DNA of 64,000 bases from an uncultured Bacilli bacterium (GCA_934085675.1 CAKOHH010000003.1:1-64000), one strand, 5' to 3'. Counted from the stretch's first letter, positions 25,449 to 33,678 are shown. The notes: generated from the sequence alone by a model not told the origin. Made by a program: numbers and translations.

Positions 25449-25943
25449 ATGAAACAAGAAATTATGGATTTTTTATTGGCTAAAACGCCTGAAATTTATG
25501 AAAGAAACCCTTATTTATTTAAAGAAAGTGAGGCTCATCGTGGTTGGTTTTCGTGTCGAGCTTACTTTTTAGAACAAAATGATTTATTTTTAAGCGAGGT
25601 TTTAAAAGAACTAGAAAAGGAGTATCCTGGTATTTATGACAAAGAGGAACTTTTTTATATGCAAAAATTATATCTCATGTATCCCAAAGAACCACCCACG
25701 GACCTTTTGTGTTTATCGTGGGAACATATCAAAATATTATTAAATATTTGTGAGGAACAAAAAAGAAATTTTTATATAGAACTTTGCTTGCAAAAGAATT
25801 TACAAGTGGAAGATTTAAAAAAATATTTATTAGAAGATTTATACGAGAAATGTCTTTTAGCGAATAAAGAAAGGAAAGTTTATCAAAGAGATTACAGTAA
25901 AATAGATGAACTTATAAGTGTTTCAAAAATGATATGGAGTTAA
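25449..25943 (+). CDS. Stand-alone DUF1016 N-terminal-like (YhcG_N) protein
   Basis: The 164-aa helical protein resembles the N-terminal domain of DUF1016/YhcG: RGWFSCRAYFLEQNDLFLSEVLKELEKEYPG, then LSWEHIKILLNICEEQKRNFY and LLEDLYEK. In full YhcG proteins this helical domain precedes a PD-(D/E)XK nuclease. Here the protein ends after the helical part, so no nuclease is present. AGAAAGGA precedes the ATG. Its leader is shared with an Rpn-type nuclease gene in this window. A binding or regulatory role is possible. Confidence 0.55.
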   Translation: MKQEIMDFLLAKTPEIYERNPYLFKESEAHRGWFSCRAYFLEQNDLFLSEVLKELEKEYPGIYDKEELFYMQKLYLMYPKEPPTDLLCLSWEHIKILLNICEEQKRNFYIELCLQKNLQVEDLKKYLLEDLYEKCLLANKERKVYQRDYSKIDELISVSKMIWS

Positions 25944-26016
25944 AAAAATTCATTTATTCATCACATTTTTGTTATAATATAGTAAATCAAGTGGCTTAAA
26001 AGAAAGAAGGTTTGCT

Positions 26017-26679
26017 ATGAAAATTTTAGTAGTGGATGATGAAGCCTTAATCCGTAATGTGGTTAAAGAATATTTAGAGGCTGAACATTTTAAGGTGGAT
26101 GAAGCAGGAGATGGCGATGAGGCGATAAAACTTGTTAATAATAAGGACTATGATTTAATCGTCTTAGATATTATGATGCCTAAAAAAGATGGTTTTCAAA
26201 CGATGAAAGAAATCAAGAAAATAAAAAACATTCCTGTTATTATGCTTTCAGCCCGCCAAGAAGAATTTGATAAACTAATTGGGTTTGACTTGGGAATTGA
26301 TGATTATGTCACCAAGCCATTTAGTCCTAAAGAACTTGTGGCTAGAGTAAAAGCTATTACCAAACGTTATCATAATGAAGAAGATAAAATGATTTTTGGC
26401 TCTTTAACTTTAGATGATAAAGCTCATGAAGTAAGAATTGATGATAAACTAGTTACTTTAACGCCCAAAGAGTATGACTTATTAAAATGCTTTTTAACAA
26501 ATCACCATATAGCTCTTTCCCGGGAACAACTTTTAACAAACATCTGGGGTTATGATTTTTATGGTGACGATAGAACCGTTGATACGCATGTTAAAACCTT
26601 AAGACAACACTTAGGAAAATGTGGAAAATATATTAAAACGATTCGTAAGGTAGGGTATAAATTTGAATACGAAGACTAA
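26017..26679 (+). CDS. OmpR/PhoB-family response regulator
   Basis: The 220-aa regulator has a receiver domain with acidic pocket D7/D8, phospho-acceptor D51 (LIVLDIMMPKKDG) and K100 (VTKPF), and a winged-helix C-terminus (LTPKEYDLLKCFL, DDRTVDTHVKTLRQHLG). TATAAT at 25973-25978 is a likely -10, and AAAGAAGG precedes the ATG. It overlaps the histidine kinase gene by 17 bp. A Pho-box-like array just downstream of the kinase gene hints that it may be a PhoP/PhoB-type regulator. Confidence 0.93.
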   Translation: MKILVVDDEALIRNVVKEYLEAEHFKVDEAGDGDEAIKLVNNKDYDLIVLDIMMPKKDGFQTMKEIKKIKNIPVIMLSARQEEFDKLIGFDLGIDDYVTKPFSPKELVARVKAITKRYHNEEDKMIFGSLTLDDKAHEVRIDDKLVTLTPKEYDLLKCFLTNHHIALSREQLLTNIWGYDFYGDDRTVDTHVKTLRQHLGKCGKYIKTIRKVGYKFEYED

Positions 26680-28048
26680 AAAACAAAGTTTTCATCATAA
26701 AACTCTTGTTTATTTTATTACCTTCAGTGTTACCATTTTATTACTATTATGGTTATTTCAAGTTTTCTATCTTAAATATGCGTATCAAAATTATCAAGTT
26801 CAAAATTTAAAACAACTAGCAACTATTATAAAAAAAACAAGTGAGGAAAATTTAAATACTACTTTAGAAAAAGTAGCTTATAAAAACGAATTATGTATTG
26901 AATATTATGATGGGTTAAATAACATTCAATATAATACTTTAAAAGTAGGATGTGCTCTTGGTAAAAATGATCAAGGTATTTTAAATATTGAAAAAGAATT
27001 TATTAATTCCAATGAGTCGATGACATCTTATAATCTTTTAAATGATGAATATGAAACAAGAGCGTATCTTTATGGTATTAAGTTAAATAGTGGTTATGTT
27101 TTTTTGTATAACACTTTGGAAGATTTAAGTGTTTCAAATCGTATTTTACGTAATCAGCTTATTTATTTAACTATTATTGCAATTATTTTTGCGTGTTTTA
27201 TCGCGTACTTTTTATCTCAAAAATTAACGTGTCCTATTTTGGATATCACAAAACGCGCTAAGAAACTAGGTTCAGGAGAAACAATTACTTTTCCTAAATA
27301 TGATTTAGAAGAGGTAGATGAACTTGCCCGTGTACTAGAAGAATCGGGAAGAGATATTGAAAAAAATGATGAACTTAGAAGAGACTTAATGGCTAATGTT
27401 TCTCACGATTTAAAAACGCCTTTAACTATGATAAAGGCTTATGCCGAAATGGTTCGTGATATGAGTTATCAAAACGACGAAAAAAGAATTATGCATTGCA
27501 ATATTATTATGGATGAAGTAGACCGTTTAAATTTACTTGTCAATGATATTCTTGCTTTATCTAAATTTGAAGCTAATGCTGAAGAAATTAAACGGGAATC
27601 TTTTGATTTAGTGGGCGAAGTAAAAACTATTGTCAATCGTTATCAGATTATTAAAGAAACTGAAGACTATCATATTATTTTAAATGCCCCAACTAAAGCA
27701 ATGGTAAAAGCAGACAAACAAAAATTAAATCAAGTCATATATAACCTTATTAATAATGCCATTAATTATACGGGTAAAGATAAAACAGTTACGATAAACA
27801 TAAAAAAAGAAAAAGATAGTTATTTAGTGCAAATAGAGGATACTGGCAAAGGTATTAAAGAAGAAGAAATTCCTTTTATTTGGAATAAATATTATAAAAA
27901 TGAAAAAAATCATCAACGAAATGTAGTCGGAACTGGTCTTGGGCTATCCATTGTTAAAACAATTTTAGAAAGGCATCAATTTAAATATGGAGTTGAGTCA
28001 GCCAAAAACAAAGGAACAATCTTTTACTTTTATGTAAAAAAAGCCTAA
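26663..28048 (+). CDS. Sensor histidine kinase
   Basis: The 461-aa membrane kinase has TM1 (about 15-36), an extracellular sensor region (about 37-165), TM2 (about 167-187), HAMP (CPILDITKRAKKLGSGE), HisKA with phospho-acceptor H248 (MANVSHDLKTPLT) and HATPase (LINNAINYTG, DTGKGIKEEEIPF, GTGLGLSIVK about 422). TTG 26663 is supported by AAGGTAGGG. It is coupled to the response regulator by a 17-bp overlap. The signal is not identifiable. Confidence 0.92.
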   Translation: MNTKTKKQSFHHKTLVYFITFSVTILLLLWLFQVFYLKYAYQNYQVQNLKQLATIIKKTSEENLNTTLEKVAYKNELCIEYYDGLNNIQYNTLKVGCALGKNDQGILNIEKEFINSNESMTSYNLLNDEYETRAYLYGIKLNSGYVFLYNTLEDLSVSNRILRNQLIYLTIIAIIFACFIAYFLSQKLTCPILDITKRAKKLGSGETITFPKYDLEEVDELARVLEESGRDIEKNDELRRDLMANVSHDLKTPLTMIKAYAEMVRDMSYQNDEKRIMHCNIIMDEVDRLNLLVNDILALSKFEANAEEIKRESFDLVGEVKTIVNRYQIIKETEDYHIILNAPTKAMVKADKQKLNQVIYNLINNAINYTGKDKTVTINIKKEKDSYLVQIEDTGKGIKEEEIPFIWNKYYKNEKNHQRNVVGTGLGLSIVKTILERHQFKYGVESAKNKGTIFYFYVKKA

Positions 28049-28058
28049 TTTTTTCTTT

Positions 28059-28103
28059 TATTCACTTTATTTTCACACAATTTTCATAAATGAAGAGTAA
28101 TAT
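28059..28103 (+). promoter_or_regulatory. Pho-box-like triple direct repeat and -10
   Basis: TATTCAC (28059-28065), TTTTCAC (28070-28076) and TTTTCAT (28081-28087) are spaced exactly 11 bp apart. The last ends 10 bp before TAATAT (28098-28103). In PhoB-dependent promoters, 7-bp repeats of 11-bp period replace the -35 at about this distance. It lies directly after the PhoB-type two-component genes. Binding is inferred. Confidence 0.6.
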
Positions 28104-28109
28104 GTTAGA

Positions 28110-28256
28110 CATGAAAGGAGAAGTGATACAGAAGATACGATCCATATATTTTGAAAAAAATATATAAAAAAAACTCTATACAATATAAATAACATATAAA
28201 CTCAAACTCACACTTTATGGGAAAGGACGACCTTTTAAAATGTCCTTTCCTTTTTA
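28110..28256 (+). ncRNA. Candidate small RNA or leaderless peptide RNA under the Pho-box-like promoter
   Basis: The predicted start is about 28110. Transcription would end at the strong terminator GGAAAGGAC (28220-28228) / GTCCTTTCC (28242-28250) plus T5. No gene lies between. A hairpin ATATATTTT/AAAATATAT lies near 28144-28166. An ATG at 28111 opens 18 codons ending TAA 28167, but there is no upstream ribosome binding site, so it could only be leaderless. Confidence 0.45.
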
Positions 28257-28279
28257 AATACTAAAAAAAGAGGAAATTT

Positions 28280-28480
28280 TTATTCCTCTTTTTCAGTTGG
28301 TGATTTTGTTTTCCAAGTCGTTTCACCGCAAGTGGTACAAACATAAGGTACCAAAATATCTTTATCGGTCTTATAATCTTGTTTTGTTAAGTCTACACAT
28401 AGTAAACCTGTTTCCTTATCAATATAAGCTCGACCTTCTACTGTTTTACAAGAACAGTCACTGCAATTATTATTTTTCAT
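28280..28480 (-). CDS. Small cysteine-rich, probably zinc-binding protein
   Basis: The 66-aa protein has an N-terminal cluster CSDCSC and a C-terminal YVCTTCGETTW, giving two cysteine pairs that could bind one zinc. The middle reads YIDKETGLLCVDL. GGGAGGG sets ATG 28480; a longer in-frame start lacks a ribosome binding site. I recognise no named family. It is convergent with the putative small RNA and divergent from dusB. Confidence 0.6.
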   Translation of the reverse strand: MKNNNCSDCSCKTVEGRAYIDKETGLLCVDLTKQDYKTDKDILVPYVCTTCGETTWKTKSPTEKEE

Positions 28481-28554
28481 AATTTCCCTCCCACGCTTTA
28501 TTGTAACCAAAAATTTTGATATAATACCTTTACTTACAAAAGAGGTGAGATTTT

Positions 28555-29541
28555 ATGCAAGGATTTTATATTGGTAATGTTTTTATAAAAAATCCTCTTG
28601 TTTTAGCACCTATGGCAGGGTATTCTAATACGAGTTTCCGAAAGATTATTAAAGAAATGGGGGCAGGACTTTTATATGCGGAGATGGTTAGTGATAAAGC
28701 CTTAGTTTATCAAAATGAAAAAACTTTTGACCTTTTAAAAATGAGTGAAGAAGAAAGACCAATTGCCCAGCAAATATTTGGAAGTGATGTAGAAACTTTT
28801 GTTAAAGCAGCCTTAATTGTTGAAGAAAAAATGCACCCAGATATTATTGATATTAATATGGGATGTCCCGTACCTAAAGTAGCCTTATCTTGTCAGGCCG
28901 GAAGTGCTCTTTTAAAAGATCCAGAAAAAATAAAAACCATTGTTTCAAGCGTAGTTCAAGCCGTTAAAGTTCCTGTTACAGTAAAGATTCGTCTTGGCTG
29001 GGATGAAAATAGTATTAACTGTGTGGAAGTCGCCAAAACAATTGAAGAAGCCGGTGCCAGTGCCATTACTCTTCATGCTAGAACCAGAGCTCAAGGTTAC
29101 AGTGGACAAGCTAGATGGGAATATATAAAAAAAGTCAAAGAAGCTGTTTCTATCCCAGTCATTGGTAATGGTGATGTAAAGACTCCTATAGACGCATATA
29201 ATATGTTAAAAGAAACTGGCTGTGATGGGGTAATGATTGGTCGAGGACTTCTTGGTAATCCTTGGCTTATGAGAGAATGTTTATATTATTTAGAAAATAA
29301 AACTCTTTTACCACCACCTACTTATGAAGAAAAAATAGCAATGATGAAAAGACATTTTCAAGTTTTAAAAGAAGACAAGTGTTTAAAACTTGCTATGCTT
29401 GAAATTCGTTCCAATATACTATTTTATTTAAAAGGCATGCCCGAGAATAAAGAAATTAAAAAACTTATTTGTGAGTGTAAAACGGAAGATGAAATCATGA
29501 AAGTTTTAGATGATTACGAGAAAAGATTAAAAGAGGCTTAA
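28555..29541 (+). CDS. dusB: tRNA-dihydrouridine synthase (DusB type)
   Basis: The 328-aa FMN-dependent TIM-barrel enzyme reduces uridines in tRNA to dihydrouridine. Motifs are PLVLAPMAGYSNTSFR, DINMGCPVPKV with catalytic Cys104, LHARTRAQGYSG, VIGNGDVKTP and MIGRGLLGNPWL. Length and motif order fit DusB of Firmicutes. AAGAGGTGAG precedes the ATG. It overlaps the convergent downstream gene by 15 bp. Confidence 0.93.
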   Translation: MQGFYIGNVFIKNPLVLAPMAGYSNTSFRKIIKEMGAGLLYAEMVSDKALVYQNEKTFDLLKMSEEERPIAQQIFGSDVETFVKAALIVEEKMHPDIIDINMGCPVPKVALSCQAGSALLKDPEKIKTIVSSVVQAVKVPVTVKIRLGWDENSINCVEVAKTIEEAGASAITLHARTRAQGYSGQARWEYIKKVKEAVSIPVIGNGDVKTPIDAYNMLKETGCDGVMIGRGLLGNPWLMRECLYYLENKTLLPPPTYEEKIAMMKRHFQVLKEDKCLKLAMLEIRSNILFYLKGMPENKEIKKLICECKTEDEIMKVLDDYEKRLKEA

Positions 29542-30006
29542 AAAGGCTAATAATAAGAAAAGAATACTAATCGTGTATTTCTTTTTTTTTAATTTCAAAG
29601 GAGTTTTAAAACCTATTATAAAAAATAAAAAAGTGATACTTGTAAAGATAAAACTTAAATATAATGGATTATCTTGTCCTAAGAAAGTAGAGGCTACTAA
29701 TAAACCATCTAGTGAGTTAGTAAAAAAAAGTAAAAATAATTTCCTAAGAGAAATATTTTGATAAATATTATTATTTTCTTTACAAGCTAATATGGCTAAA
29801 AGAAGAAATAAATGAAATTGAATTTTTAAATCAGGAAAAGGCCAAGCTATTTTTGAAAATAAAAATAAAAAAACAGCATAAAGTATAAATAAAAATAAAA
29901 CTAAACATAATAACTTACCTATATTCAATTTCTTTTGTTCAATTTTTAAAGCAAGCCCAATAATAAAACAATCAATACTTGTTAATATTGCCGCTAAAAA
30001 AAGCAT
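29527..30006 (-). CDS. YtaF/MntP-like membrane protein
   Basis: The 159-aa protein is almost entirely hydrophobic, about five to six helices, with two similar aspartate-bearing motifs: LTSIDCFIIGLAL near the N-terminus and TNSLDGLLVAST in the middle. This inverted-duplicate pattern is that of MntP manganese exporters and the sporulation-linked YtaF proteins. Given the SpoVID-like and CotS-like genes here, YtaF is plausible, but substrate cannot be assigned. Confidence 0.6.
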   Translation of the reverse strand: MLFLAAILTSIDCFIIGLALKIEQKKLNIGKLLCLVLFLFILYAVFLFLFSKIAWPFPDLKIQFHLFLLLAILACKENNNIYQNISLRKLFLLFFTNSLDGLLVASTFLGQDNPLYLSFIFTSITFLFFIIGFKTPLKLKKKKYTISILFLLLAFLSLF

Positions 30007-30055
30007 AAGACCACCTAAGGTATCGTATGCTTAAATAAAAAATAGGGATAGGCAC

Positions 30056-30079
30056 AAAAAAACAAACCCGAAGGTTTGT
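30056..30079 (-). terminator. Intrinsic terminator after the tRNA genes
   Basis: On the minus strand, ACAAACC-TTCG-GGTTTGT is followed by a long T-run, the textbook UUCG-tetraloop terminator. It ends the tRNA-His/tRNA-Asn transcript. Confidence 0.9.
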
Positions 30080-30090
30080 AATTTACTAAA

Positions 30091-30166
30091 TGGCGCTCGA
30101 TGTAGGGCTCGAACCTACGACCTAACGGTTAACAGCCGTGCGCTCTACCGACTGAGCTAATCGAGC
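30091..30166 (-). tRNA. tRNA-Asn (GTT)
   Basis: The cloverleaf reads GCTCGAT acceptor, D-arm AGCTCAGTCGGTAGAGC, anticodon loop CTGTTAACC with GTT, T-arm GTAGG-TTCGAGC-CCTAC, ATCGAGC acceptor, discriminator G and encoded CCA. It is 76 nt with all stems paired. Confidence 0.95.
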
Positions 30167-30230
30167 AATACAAATAAATTATATATCATTTTATTTGAAT
30201 TTGTCAATCATAAAATAACAAAATTTAAAA

Positions 30231-30307
30231 TGGGGCGAAATAAGGGGGTCGAACCCTTGCATGCCGGAGCCACAATCCGGTGTGTTAACCACTTCACCAA
30301 TTCCGCC
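30231..30307 (-). tRNA. tRNA-His (GTG)
   Basis: GCGGAAT/ATTTCGC acceptor, anticodon loop TTGTGGC with GTG, T-arm AAGGG-TTCGACC-CCCTT, discriminator C73 and encoded CCA. The extra G-1 typical of tRNA-His is encoded at 30307. It is transcribed with tRNA-Asn. Confidence 0.95.
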
Positions 30308-30318
30308 ATATGAATAGT

Positions 30319-30347
30319 ATTTTAGCAAAAAAAACATTGTATTTCAA
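30319..30347 (-). promoter_or_regulatory. Promoter of the tRNA-His/tRNA-Asn operon
   Basis: On the minus strand, TTGAAA (30342-30347), 17-bp spacer, TAAAAT (30319-30324), about 12 bp before tRNA-His. Confidence 0.75.
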
Positions 30348-30433
30348 GTAGGATATGTTAATTATTACTTGTTTTTTTAGTTTATGTATTTCTTTCTAAA
30401 AAAATATACCTCTTATAAATAATTAAATGGGAC

Positions 30434-30461
30434 TAGACAAAATATAAAAAAATATTATAAT
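30434..30461 (+). promoter_or_regulatory. Promoter of the aspS T-box leader
   Basis: TAGACA (30434-30439), 16-bp spacer, TATAAT (30456-30461), upstream of the T-box. Confidence 0.65.
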
Positions 30462-30469
30462 AGTTATAT

Positions 30470-30671
30470 AATTTATTGCTTGGAAGAGTACATTTAGTCA
30501 TTTTATTAGAGACTTTGAGGCTGGTGAAATCAAAGAAAATGATAGATGGAAAGACACCAGTATAAAAATAAAACGTATTTCTTGCGTTAAAAGAAAAAGT
30601 GCATAGACTCTATGAATTAAGGTGGTACCGCGGGTTAAACTCGTCCTTAAGTTTTGTAGAGTCTTTTTATA
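30470..30671 (+). promoter_or_regulatory. T-box riboswitch, aspartate-type
   Basis: The antiterminator sequence TTAAGGTGGTACCGCGGGT is at about 30619-30637, with GTCCTTAA downstream. A competing terminator pairs AGACTCTA with TAGAGTCT followed by T5 (ends about 30669). In the 5' arm, AAA-GAC-ACC offers a GAC (Asp) specifier at 30553-30555, matching aspS. Confidence 0.9.
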
Positions 30672-30684
30672 TTAGGAGGACTTT

Positions 30685-32433
30685 ATGAAAAAATTATGGA
30701 ATAATGAAATTACGAAAGAAATGTTAAATGAAAAAGTAACCGTTTATGGTTGGGTTCAAAAAAAGAGAAATTTAGGAGGACTTATCTTTATTGATTTAAG
30801 AGATAGAAGTGGTCTTGTTCAACTTGTTTTAAATCCAGACAATCAAAATTATGAAACCGCTGAACAAGTAAAAAATGAATATGTTTTAAAAGTAGAAGGT
30901 ACAGTTACATTAAGAGAACAGCCAAATAAAGAGATTAAATCTGGAGAAATTGAAATTGAGGTTGAAAAACTAGAAATATTAAATAATGCCAGTGAATTAC
31001 CATTTCAAATTACAGATGATACAAATGCTTTAGAAGATACTCGTCTTAAATATCGTTATTTAGATATTCGGCGTGATGAAATAAAAAATAAACTAATTAC
31101 ACGTAGTAAAATCATGATGGCTATTCGTAAGTTTTTAACTAATAATGATTTTATTGAAGTGGAGACACCTGTTTTATGTAAATCTACTCCAGAAGGCGCA
31201 AGAGATTATTTAGTTCCTAGTAGAGTAAATGAAGGAAAATTTTATGCTTTACCTCAAAGTCCTCAATTATTTAAACAACTTTTAATGGTTGGGGGTATTG
31301 AAAGATATTTTCAAATTGCAAAATGCTTTCGTGATGAAGACTTAAGAGCAGATAGACAACCAGAGTTTACGCAAGTGGATATGGAAATGAGCTTTGTAAG
31401 TGAAGAAGATATTATGTCTATGACAGAAAATTTGATTGCCTCTGTTTTTAAAGAAATAAAAAATATTGATATTTCTCTACCTCTTCAAAGAATGAAATGG
31501 ACAGACGCGATGAAATATTATGGCTCTGATAAACCAGATTTACGTTATGATATGAAGATTGAGGAAATTAAAGAATGTTTTAAAGATACAACAATTGAAT
31601 TCTTACAAAAAGCTTATCAAAATAATGAAAACATTGATGCTATAGTAGCAAAAAAAGCAACTGGACATTATTCTCGTAAAGAAATTGATAAGTGTGCAGA
31701 ATTTGTAAAACAACGAGGAGCTAGTGGTTTAATCTATTTAAAATATGAAGAAGAACTTACCGGTAGCATTGTTAAAAATTTAACCGAAGAAGAAAAAAAG
31801 ACTATTATTTCAAGACTTTCTTTAGAAAAAGGAGATGTTGTCTTTATTGTTGTCGGTAATAAAATGAAAACTGTTTTAGGTGCTTTAAGATGTAAAGTAG
31901 CCAATGATTTAAATATTATTGATAAAAATATTTATCGTCTTCTTTGGGTAGTTGATTTCCCAACTTTTGAATATAGTGAAGAAGAACAACGTTTTGTTGC
32001 CTGTCATCATCCTTTCACGGCACCAAAAGATGAAGATGTAGATAAGTTAATTAACGATAAAGAAAATTGTTATTCTAAGGCTTATGACATTGTTATCAAT
32101 GGTTATGAAGCCGGTGGTGGTTCTATTCGTATTCACGATTCAAAAATTCAAGAAAAAATGTTTGAAGCCCTTGAATTGACCGAAGAAGATATTCAAAATA
32201 AATTTGGCTTCTTTGTAAATGCTTTAAAATATGGAACGCCTCCTCATGGTGGTTTAGCAATTGGTCTTGATAGACTTACGATGCTTCTTACTAATACTGA
32301 AAATATTCGTGATGTTATTGCTTTTCCAAAAACAGCCAGTGCTTCTGATTTAATGAGTGAGTGTCCAAATATAGTAGATCAAAAACAATTAGACGATTTG
32401 CATATTGCTTTAAAAACAAAAGAACAACGTTAA
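30685..32433 (+). CDS. aspS: Aspartyl-tRNA synthetase
   Basis: The 582-aa class II synthetase charges tRNA-Asp. It has an N-terminal OB-fold anticodon domain (VTVYGWVQKKRNLGGLIFID), class II motif 2 (FRDEDLRADRQPEFTQVDME), a bacterial GAD insertion (about 290-410) and motif 3 (GGLAIGLDRL). Length is normal. AGGAGGAC precedes the ATG. An aspartate T-box controls it. Whether it is discriminating or also charges tRNA-Asn is not evident; no gatCAB is in the window. Confidence 0.97.
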   Translation: MKKLWNNEITKEMLNEKVTVYGWVQKKRNLGGLIFIDLRDRSGLVQLVLNPDNQNYETAEQVKNEYVLKVEGTVTLREQPNKEIKSGEIEIEVEKLEILNNASELPFQITDDTNALEDTRLKYRYLDIRRDEIKNKLITRSKIMMAIRKFLTNNDFIEVETPVLCKSTPEGARDYLVPSRVNEGKFYALPQSPQLFKQLLMVGGIERYFQIAKCFRDEDLRADRQPEFTQVDMEMSFVSEEDIMSMTENLIASVFKEIKNIDISLPLQRMKWTDAMKYYGSDKPDLRYDMKIEEIKECFKDTTIEFLQKAYQNNENIDAIVAKKATGHYSRKEIDKCAEFVKQRGASGLIYLKYEEELTGSIVKNLTEEEKKTIISRLSLEKGDVVFIVVGNKMKTVLGALRCKVANDLNIIDKNIYRLLWVVDFPTFEYSEEEQRFVACHHPFTAPKDEDVDKLINDKENCYSKAYDIVINGYEAGGGSIRIHDSKIQEKMFEALELTEEDIQNKFGFFVNALKYGTPPHGGLAIGLDRLTMLLTNTENIRDVIAFPKTASASDLMSECPNIVDQKQLDDLHIALKTKEQR

Positions 32434-32450
32434 AAAAGACGTTGTTTTTT
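32425..32450 (+). terminator. Intrinsic terminator after aspS
   Basis: CAACGT (32425-32430) and ACGTTG (32439-32444) form the stem, then T6. It overlaps the last codons of aspS. Confidence 0.8.
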
Positions 32451-32510
32451 TATAATATAATTTAAAACTGCAAAGTTTCTGTCAATTTTTTAGTGGTTTA
32501 AAGCATTATA

Positions 32511-32540
32511 AAAATTTATTTAACAAATTTCACTTAAAAA
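32511..32540. repeat. 30-bp direct repeat, left copy
   Basis: The 30 bases starting AAAATTTATTTAACAAATTT recur exactly at 33524-33553. The two copies flank the Rpn-type gene and its leader. Confidence 0.85.
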
Positions 32541-32581
32541 AAAGGAAATTGAAGATTTTTTTTGTATATATAAGTAGAAGG
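32536..32581 (+). promoter_or_regulatory. Leader repeat copy D
   Basis: A8 (32536-32543), GGAAAT, five bases TGAAG, ATTTTTTTT, then GTATATATAAGTAGAAGG. The following GGATAATTTAAGGCTAGCAAA matches copy A at the window start. It precedes the Rpn-type nuclease gene by 48 bp. Confidence 0.75.
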
Positions 32582-32629
32582 ATAATTTAAGGCTAGCAAA
32601 TTTATCTTTCTTAGAAACGGATAATAGAT

Positions 32630-33481
32630 ATGTTAACAGAATTAAAAGCAACAAAAAAATTTTACAGTTGTCGTTACGACAGAACATTTAAAGAAGTCTT
32701 TTTAAAAGAAGAAAATGAGGATTTATTAGTAACTTTACTAGAACTTACTTTAAGCCTTAAAGTTTACGAAATTCAAAGACTTAATGTAGAAACTTTACAA
32801 GGTAATATTAATACTCGTAAAAAGTATTGTGACTTACTTTTAAAAACAAGTGATGGTTACATTGGTATTGAGATTAACTCAGAACCAAAAGATTATCTTC
32901 ATACCAGAAACTTAGCCTTTTTATGTAATATTTATAGTAGATATACTTTAAAAGGTGATTCCTACAGTGAAGATACTTTAATCATTCAATTAAATCTTAC
33001 TTATGGTATGAATAAGAAAGATAAGAAAATATGTCGGATTTATACTTTGAATGATGGTGAAAAAAACTTTGTTCGTAACTTTAAAATTGTTGAATGGAAT
33101 ATGGACAAAGTCTTAAATTATTGGTATGCTAAAGACGAAGTAAACATTCAGAAATTCAAGTATTTAATTATGCTTGATTTAGATGAAAAAAACTTAGCAA
33201 AATTAGCAAGTGATGGAAAGGTAAGAAAATTTATGAACGAAGTTAAAAAAGTAAATGAAAATCCTGATTTTTTTAATTACATGACCAAAGAAGAAGATGA
33301 AGAAAAGTGTCATAACACAGAGATTAAAGAAGCAACAGAAGCGGGTAAAAATGAAGGAAAAAAAGAAAGAAATATTGAAGTGGCTAAAAATATGTTACTT
33401 GAAAATGTCACTTTAGACCTTATTCAAAAAATCACCAAACTAAGTAAAGAAGAAATTTTAAACCTTAAAAATAATATGTAA
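32630..33481 (+). CDS. Rpn/PD-(D/E)XK nuclease family protein
   Basis: The 283-aa protein has the Rpn-family layout: N-terminal YDRTFKEVF, the nuclease core YCDLLLKTSDGYIGIEINSEP with the D...ExN-type active site (about residues 64-84), a variable middle, and the C-terminal signature EAGKNEGKKERNIEVAKNMLLE...ITKLSKEEILNLK. Rpn proteins are annotated as recombination-promoting nucleases or putative transposases, and some act as anti-phage toxins. The ribosome binding site is weak (ACGGATAAT). Direct repeats of 30 bp flank the unit. Confidence 0.8.
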   Translation: MLTELKATKKFYSCRYDRTFKEVFLKEENEDLLVTLLELTLSLKVYEIQRLNVETLQGNINTRKKYCDLLLKTSDGYIGIEINSEPKDYLHTRNLAFLCNIYSRYTLKGDSYSEDTLIIQLNLTYGMNKKDKKICRIYTLNDGEKNFVRNFKIVEWNMDKVLNYWYAKDEVNIQKFKYLIMLDLDEKNLAKLASDGKVRKFMNEVKKVNENPDFFNYMTKEEDEEKCHNTEIKEATEAGKNEGKKERNIEVAKNMLLENVTLDLIQKITKLSKEEILNLKNNM

Positions 33482-33493
33482 CTATCCAAAATT

Positions 33494-33517
33494 AAGCCTT
33501 AAAAGGGCTTTTTTTAT
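33494..33517 (+). terminator. Intrinsic terminator after the Rpn-type gene
   Basis: AAGCC (33494-33498) and GGCTT (33506-33510) form the stem, followed by T7. Confidence 0.75.
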
Positions 33518-33523
33518 TATATT

Positions 33524-33553
33524 AAAATTTATTTAACAAATTTCACTTAAAAA
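33524..33553. repeat. 30-bp direct repeat, right copy
   Basis: Exact copy of 32511-32540. It diverges afterwards, where the left copy continues into the A8/GGAAAT leader. Confidence 0.85.
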
Positions 33554-33640
33554 TGTCTACGAAAGACAGTGAAAAACAAAAAAATAAAAGTGTTGTTTAG
33601 TTAAATCAAAACAAATCATTGTAAGGTTTCTTCTTTTTTC

Positions 33641-33674
33641 GAAAAAAGACACTATAAATGTAGGTAGTGTCTTT
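33641..33674 (-). terminator. Intrinsic terminator after the tetR-like gene
   Basis: Perfect 10-bp stem AAAGACACTA (33645-33654) / TAGTGTCTTT (33665-33674). On the minus strand it is followed by TTTTTTCG. Confidence 0.8.
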
Positions 33675-33678
33675 ATTT

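Noticed and set aside
25947..25978. CAT/CAC repeats upstream of the response-regulator gene as a second Pho-box
   Set aside because: Only two poor half-sites could be aligned at 11-bp spacing, and their distance to TATAAT (8 bp) does not fit. They are much weaker than the array at 28059-28087.
32630..33481. The Rpn-type gene as an insertion sequence transposase
   Set aside because: The family is often labelled a putative transposase, but there are no terminal inverted repeats, and the 30-bp flanking repeats are direct and too long for a normal target duplication.
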